From Gammaproteobacteria bacterium (GTDB lineage: Bacteria; Pseudomonadota; Gammaproteobacteria; Competibacterales; Competibacteraceae), in contig JAIFNF010000318.1 in the NCBI GenBank assembly GCA_020047885.1, forward strand, positions 1 to 15,673: a DNA stretch of 15,673 bases, given 5' to 3'. Made by a program: the position numbers and the translations under genes. Positions 13,701 to 15,673 of this stretch are shown piece by piece; position 1 is the first letter of the stretch, and each line of letters opens with the position of its first letter. The notes under the pieces are model-generated. The model was not told where the DNA came from. It made no database searches and worked only from the letters and a program-made list of their open reading frames with translations.

Positions 13701-15334
13701 GGAACCGGAACCGTTGCCCCCCGGTAGTCGCTGGACTGCAACAGCTCGGTAATCAGCGCGTCCAGGGATTCCGTCTGACCGGCCGCCAGCTCCGCCGTCG
13801 TCGGCATCCGGTCGGTCAGGCCGTAATACAGCAGAAAGATCTCCACATCCCGCGCGGTGCGCTCCCGGTATTCCGGCGAGTCCGAGAACAACAGCAACAC
13901 GACGCCACGGGTCATCCCGCTTTCCATCTGCGCGACCCAGAACTCCAGACCCGCCACATCCGGTTCCCGACCCATGACGTTCTGATAAATCACCGTGACA
14001 AATTCCCGATTCGACAGCTCGCCGTAGCGCGCGATCAGCTCCGGCGAGCTGGCGAAAAACTCGGCGATCGATGCCAGGGTCTGGCGGCCCGCGCGATATT
14101 CGTACACCCAGAAGTCCAGACCCGCTCTTTCGGGACTGCGCAGAAACGTGGCGGTATAGAGCCGGGCGACTGGCGCGGCAATGTCAGTCAGTTCCGGATC
14201 GGCGGCCAGCGCCGCCACCACTTGCGCCGGCGTCAGGCGGCAGTCATCGATTTGCATGGCCCAGGAGTCGATGTCGGCGCTTTGACCTTCCCGGCCATAA
14301 AACCGCGGGTACAAGGCGGCGACAAACGCCGTGCTGACCGCATCGGCGGCCGTGACGGCGACCACTGGCACCGCTGGAGAGGACAACGCCGCGGCATTCC
14401 ATGGTAACCAGCGCCGCCCCGGCTCCGCCGGGTCTTGATCAGCCCAGACGACCGGTTGCCAACGCCCGGCCGCATCCTGCGCCTCGCCGAGAATCCGCCC
14501 CGCCGCCGTGATCGCCACCGCCCGGCTGCCCGCCCCGCCCCGCGTCCCCAAATCCCGCAGTCCCGTGGTTCGTTCCCAGACAAACGCATGAGCCGTCCCC
14601 GCCGGGGTGTGCGCTTCGCCGACCGCCTGCCCGGCGGCCCCAACATCCCACGCCCGGCTGTGCCGCCCGCCCAGCGTCCCCAAATCCTGCAAGCCCGGCT
14701 GCGCGGCCCAGATAAACGCATGCCAGGCTCCATCGGCCGTCTGCGCTTCCCCGACCACCTGCCCAACATCGTTGATCGCCAGCGCCCGGCTACCCGGCCC
14801 GCCCAGCGTTCCCAAGTCGATCAGACCCTGGGGATCCCACACTACCGCATGCCAGGCGCCATCCACGGTCTGCGCCGCCCCGACGATCTGCCCGACCGCA
14901 TTGATCGCCACCGCCCGGCTGTCCCGCCCGCCCAGCGTTCCCAGCTCCTGCATCCCGTCGGTCCCGGTCCACCGGAACCCCCGCCAGGCACCCAGGGCGT
15001 TCTGCGCGATCCCAACCACTTCCCCGGCGTCATTCAGCGCCAGCGCTTCGCTGGACGCCCCGCCCAAGGTGCCAAGTTGCGTGACCATACCGTCCAGTGG
15101 CCAGAGCGCAGCTTGCCGTTGACCCGTAGTGGAGAGGAGATGACCGACGTGCTGGCCGTGAGTGTTAGTCGCAGCAATACGCGGAATGCCTACGGCGGGT
15201 GCGCTCGATAGCGGTACACGGCTTGCCCAAGCTCGTTGCGGAACCGCATCGCCAGCGAAAAACACCAGCAACGCCAAACTGAGTCCCCAAACTCCGCGAA
15301 CCGCTATGCCTATCCACTCGTGCCCTATGCGCAT
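7727..15334 (-). CDS. Giant exported RHS/YD-repeat protein with HAF, DUF4214, PKD and NHL modules
   Basis: ATG 15334 is chosen over the frame's first ATG (15481) because AGGAG lies 8 bases upstream and a signal peptide begins here (GLSLALLVFFAG, cut near AWA). The 49 codons before it look non-coding. The protein has 2535 residues. Order: about five HAF repeats with a degenerate unit in front (residues 50-300, LGTLGG motifs); DUF4214 region (332-537, GREPDVAGLEFW); PKD-like domain (545-644); carboxypeptidase-regulatory-like region (about 660-780); linker domains (to 1210); six NHL repeats (1213-1559, GSFYIAD, NNRIRWV); YD-repeat shell (1560-2360); RHS core (DHLGSPRLV, FGFAGGLYDRDTGLVRFGAR, YQYVLNDP); then DREGL and a 92-residue tip. 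RHS shells encapsulate and deliver the C-terminal tip. No VgrG, PAAR or immunity gene is seen, so Sec export, as in WapA-like proteins, is inferred. The tip matches no toxin I recognise. Confidence 0.9.
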   Translation of the reverse strand: MRIGHEWIGIAVRGVWGLSLALLVFFAGDAVPQRAWASRVPLSSAPAVGIPRIAATNTHGQHVGHLLSTTGQRQAALWPLDGMVTQLGTLGGASSEALALNDAGEVVGIAQNALGAWRGFRWTGTDGMQELGTLGGRDSRAVAINAVGQIVGAAQTVDGAWHAVVWDPQGLIDLGTLGGPGSRALAINDVGQVVGEAQTADGAWHAFIWAAQPGLQDLGTLGGRHSRAWDVGAAGQAVGEAHTPAGTAHAFVWERTTGLRDLGTRGGAGSRAVAITAAGRILGEAQDAAGRWQPVVWADQDPAEPGRRWLPWNAAALSSPAVPVVAVTAADAVSTAFVAALYPRFYGREGQSADIDSWAMQIDDCRLTPAQVVAALAADPELTDIAAPVARLYTATFLRSPERAGLDFWVYEYRAGRQTLASIAEFFASSPELIARYGELSNREFVTVIYQNVMGREPDVAGLEFWVAQMESGMTRGVVLLLFSDSPEYRERTARDVEIFLLYYGLTDRMPTTAELAAGQTESLDALITELLQSSDYRGATVPVPVCGDNQPPAVNAGLDQTLTLPATANLSGTVTDDGLPNPPATVTVTWSPLSGPGTVTFGNGHAADTTATFSAAGAYVLRLTANDSALNGTDEVTITVNPAGGGEGLPPDPSTVAPPVDPTVATPISDATEFLYTGANPIQTGVTPGTIDPARVAVLRGQVLDKSNALLSGVTITILNHPEFGQTLSRADGAFDLAVNGGGLLTVIYQKTGYLPAQRQINAPWQDYVIVDEVVLVAKDAKVTTINLSNATTLQAAQGSVVTDQDGVRQPALLLPAGVTASKVMPDGSTQPLSTLSLRFSEYTVGANGPQTMPASLPANVGYTYALELSADEATTKLNGKDVLFNQPVPFYVDNFLNFPVGSAVPVGYYDSTKGAWIPSDSGRVINLLSVSSGKADLDVTGDGTVADAAALAELGITDEERAKLATLYPVGKSLWRVQLTHLSTWDCNWPFGPPDDAKGPPSGRPSSGPPNSCGAGGENTVSGSVIGCESQTLGERIPLVGTDLALNYRSDRVPGRTEARNLKITLSGATVPASLKRIEASVQVAGRNIDLGTFPAQANQATTFTWDGQNAYGQALQGSQAATVKIGYVYDGVYQQGTRFGYNGNGTPITGSRTRQEITFSSSLTTSVGSLDLKQAGIAGWSLDIHHAYDLAGHVLYQGDGIRRIGQSPQQQIITTVAGVTRSGYDYGYSGDGGPATQAQLSAPKGVTVAADGSFYIADKSNNRIRWVDANGTITTVAGTGSPGFSGDSGPATQAQLNEPSDVALASDGSFYIADAGNNRIRRVDVMNGTITTVAGTGSPGFSGDSGPATQAQLNWPNGIAVASDGSFYIADTGNNRIRWVENGTITRVAGDRLGFNIGTGGDIGDGGPAIQSYLNKPRDIAVAADGRLYIADTDGDRIRRVENGVITTVAGTGSAEFSGDGGSATQANISRPQDVAVTADGGFYIADTRNNRIRWVDANGAITTVAGTGALGFSGDGGPATQAPISGIQGVARMVDGSLLIVDTGRHRIRKVSSAFPGFTNVGEFAIASEDGRQLYRFSAGGRHLSTVDTLTDTVLYTFAYDSAGRLSTVTDADGNVITVERDGNGHPTALVAPFGQRTTLTVDGNGYLNRVTNPASEAYQMAYTADGLLTHFTDPRNNASQFTYDALGRLQRDANAASGSQNLARTEREDGYTVTRTTALNRATAYSVDDLSTGDRRRKVVTPDGLQTQTLLGTNGSANVTEPDGTVTESLDGPDPRFGMQSPITTSNKVTTGGITATTGSTATVEPANPTNPLDFTTLTRTTTINGRTSTSVYDKATRKTTVTSDAQRQRYSILDDKGRMTEAGVTGLEPITIGYDGRGRLNGLAQGSGADTRTTTFSYNAAGYLASATDALGQSSQLDYDNAGRVIAQTLANGQQIDFGYDAKGNLTSLTPPDQPAHSFTYNAVDLATSYIPPTVPGGGDTGYEYNADKQLTKVTRPDGGVLSYAYDAAGRLSTLTLPAGQYGYSYNAAGQLSGIAAPGGLTLANGYAGSLLTGVTWSGGISGSVEFGYDNDFRIASLTVNSADPIAYAYDPDSLLTTAGDLTLTRNAQNGLLTGSALGNANDTYTYNSFGEPTAYTARYNSTNLLNIAYTHDRLGRITQKVETVSGGAAVTFDYGYDAIGRLIEVKRNSAAFASYVYDANGNRTSRTAGSTVNGTYDAQDRLLTYGNATYAYTANGELKTKDIGGQTTTYNYDALGNLRNVTLAGKQIEYLIDGRNRRVGKKVGGTLVQGFLYQSTLKPIAELDGTGNMVSRFVYADQANVPDYLIKNGQTYRIVTDHLGSPRLVINTGTGTIEQTMEYDEFGRVLSDSNPGFQPFGFAGGLYDRDTGLVRFGARDYDAETGRWTAKDPIGFTEEDTNLYQYVLNDPINLADREGLQPTGVNKSPPVVGPVNENKELQKEAANRACDSVAPDSKSVVKNWKKANSELNGGGRNDPPKEPTKCDTACEEKVKKIANTGLPPRGGTGSSP
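7730..8005 (-). other. Coding segment for the variable C-terminal tip of the RHS protein
   Basis: The segment encodes the 92 residues after DREGL: lysine- and proline-rich, with four cysteines (ANRACDS, KCDTACEEK) and a low-complexity end (GLPPRGGTGSSP). The DNA is about 48% GC over 7741-8100 by hand count and jumps to about 68% at 8101-8160. Such a drop at the shell/tip boundary is typical of exchanged RHS tips. The usual cleavage-site consensus is DPxGL; here the proline position is arginine. At 92 residues the tip is short for a toxin and may be truncated. Confidence 0.6.
10660..11700 (-). repeat. Six NHL repeats within the RHS gene
   Basis: Six units recur, each with an ITTVAG opening, a GDGGPATQAQL-like stretch and a DGSFYIADTGNNRIRWV end. 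Units two and three are nearly identical in DNA over about 80 bases (from about 11270 and about 11441) at an offset of 171 bases, or 57 codons, indicating a recent internal duplication. Six such units would build a six-bladed propeller in front of the YD shell. Confidence 0.85.
14440..15185 (-). repeat. HAF-family repeats within the RHS gene
   Basis: Units of about 43-44 residues have the form LGTLGG, SRAxAINxxGQVVGEAQ, GAWHAFxW. Five are clear, and a degenerate unit (NTHGQHVGHLLSTTGQRQAA) precedes them. These extracellular repeats are predicted to form a propeller-like beta structure. They directly follow the signal peptide. Confidence 0.8.
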
Positions 15335-15602
15335 CTTATCGACTCCTAACCAATTGATCTTAAAATAATTAAATTCCAATTCGTGCAACGCTTGGCCGTT
15401 AAAGTGCATTTGGAATGATCTATGGAGTCCAGCAGATAAGATGCCTAATAGCAAGGGAACCATAAGAATATTTATGCACAACTAGACTGAACGCAACCGT
15501 TCACCCCCCCCACCCTGGCCCTCCGCCGCAAGGGGGGAGGGAGCTTGCACAACAGCCTGTTATGGCACTCCCCCTCTCCATTCATCTGACCATTACCCAT
15601 AT
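15335..15602. promoter_or_regulatory. Upstream region of the RHS gene
   Basis: The 268 bases between the RHS start and the next possible gene are non-coding. AGGAG at 15343-15347 (minus strand) is the ribosome site. The stretch 15350-15480 is clearly AT-richer than the gene and is the likely promoter. One weak option on the minus strand is TTGCAC followed 15 bases later by TATTTT. Part of it is formally open in the RHS frame but lacks a ribosome site upstream. No operator can be named. Confidence 0.4.
15519..15541. repeat. C/G-rich hairpin element
   Basis: CCCTCC at 15519-15524 pairs with GGAGGG at 15536-15541 around an 11-base loop, next to a run of eight C at about 15503-15510. It resembles the hairpin at 6076-6110 in style and may be the 3' hairpin of the gene ending at 15603 or a dispersed intergenic element. 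Confidence 0.35.
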
Positions 15603-15673
15603 TTATTTCCGGAGTTGCTGACCCACGCGGACGCCGGCACGGAAGCCGGCGACGAGCAAGCTCAGTGCCTGTA
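15603..15673 (-). CDS. Possible 3' end of another minus-strand gene (partial)
   Basis: The minus strand is open from the window edge to TAA at 15603-15605, giving a 22-residue end QALSLLVAGFRAGVRVGQQL followed by RK. The base composition is coding-like and a C/G-rich hairpin follows, but 22 codons alone cannot prove a gene. I do not recognise the protein. Confidence 0.3.
   Translation of the reverse strand, partial: QALSLLVAGFRAGVRVGQQLRK

Noticed and set aside
14435..15211. 258-residue plus-strand frame rich in proline and arginine
   Set aside because: It is antisense to the HAF repeats and shows only mirrored periodicity.
15335..15481. N-terminal extension of the RHS protein to ATG 15481
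   Set aside because: No ribosome site there, AT-rich non-coding look, and the signal peptide and AGGAG support ATG 15334.

Overview
The window is about 60% GC and is dominated by three very large secreted repeat proteins. The protein families (SBBP, HAF, NHL and YD/RHS repeats, DUF4214, a DUF1566 relic, an MTA/SAH-deaminase relic) and the REP-type palindromes suggest a gammaproteobacterium with a large accessory genome. Something near the Competibacteraceae is a guess from general familiarity, not shown by the sequence. No rRNA, tRNA, CRISPR array or intact transposase is visible.

Left part, 1-6072. The 3' end of a large plus-strand gene (1-2166, start outside the window) encodes six exact 71-residue cysteine-paired repeats, two InlB-like repeats and a C-terminal DUF4214 domain. 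An AT-rich toxin-first RelE/Phd toxin-antitoxin pair follows (2367-2823). Next is a minus-strand DUF1566 relic broken by frameshifts (about 2855-3267). A 917-residue exported protein (3319-6072) has a seven-unit SBBP propeller, one copy of the same 71-residue repeat, and a DUF4214 domain about two-thirds identical to that of the first gene.

Middle part, 6073-7726. This is a mosaic, all oriented on the minus strand: an internal fragment of an RHS gene, fused in frame to the 3' end of an mtaD-like deaminase; a two-gene operon of uncharacterised families (DUF6883 then DUF4926); and a second, shorter mtaD fragment. Nearly every boundary carries a GTAG-type REP palindrome, mostly as inverted pairs (BIMEs). 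The REP plus mtaD segment occurs twice, 975 bases apart, on either side of the two-gene operon.

Right part, 7727-15673. One minus-strand gene encodes a 2535-residue exported RHS protein: signal peptide, HAF repeats, DUF4214 region, PKD-like domain, six NHL repeats, a YD-repeat shell, the RHS core, and a short (about 92-residue) C-terminal tip. The DNA for the tip and the end of the core drops to about 48% GC, and the gene stops right at the edge of a REP element. Beyond its promoter region, the last 71 bases may be the 3' end of another minus-strand gene.

How the parts relate: the three big proteins all look exported and all carry DUF4214, so they probably share a cell-surface or extracellular destination. 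The most interesting unit is the REP-bounded DUF6883/DUF4926 pair lying just 3' of the RHS tip, the position where RHS and other polymorphic-toxin loci keep immunity genes and displaced toxin cassettes. That role is inference.
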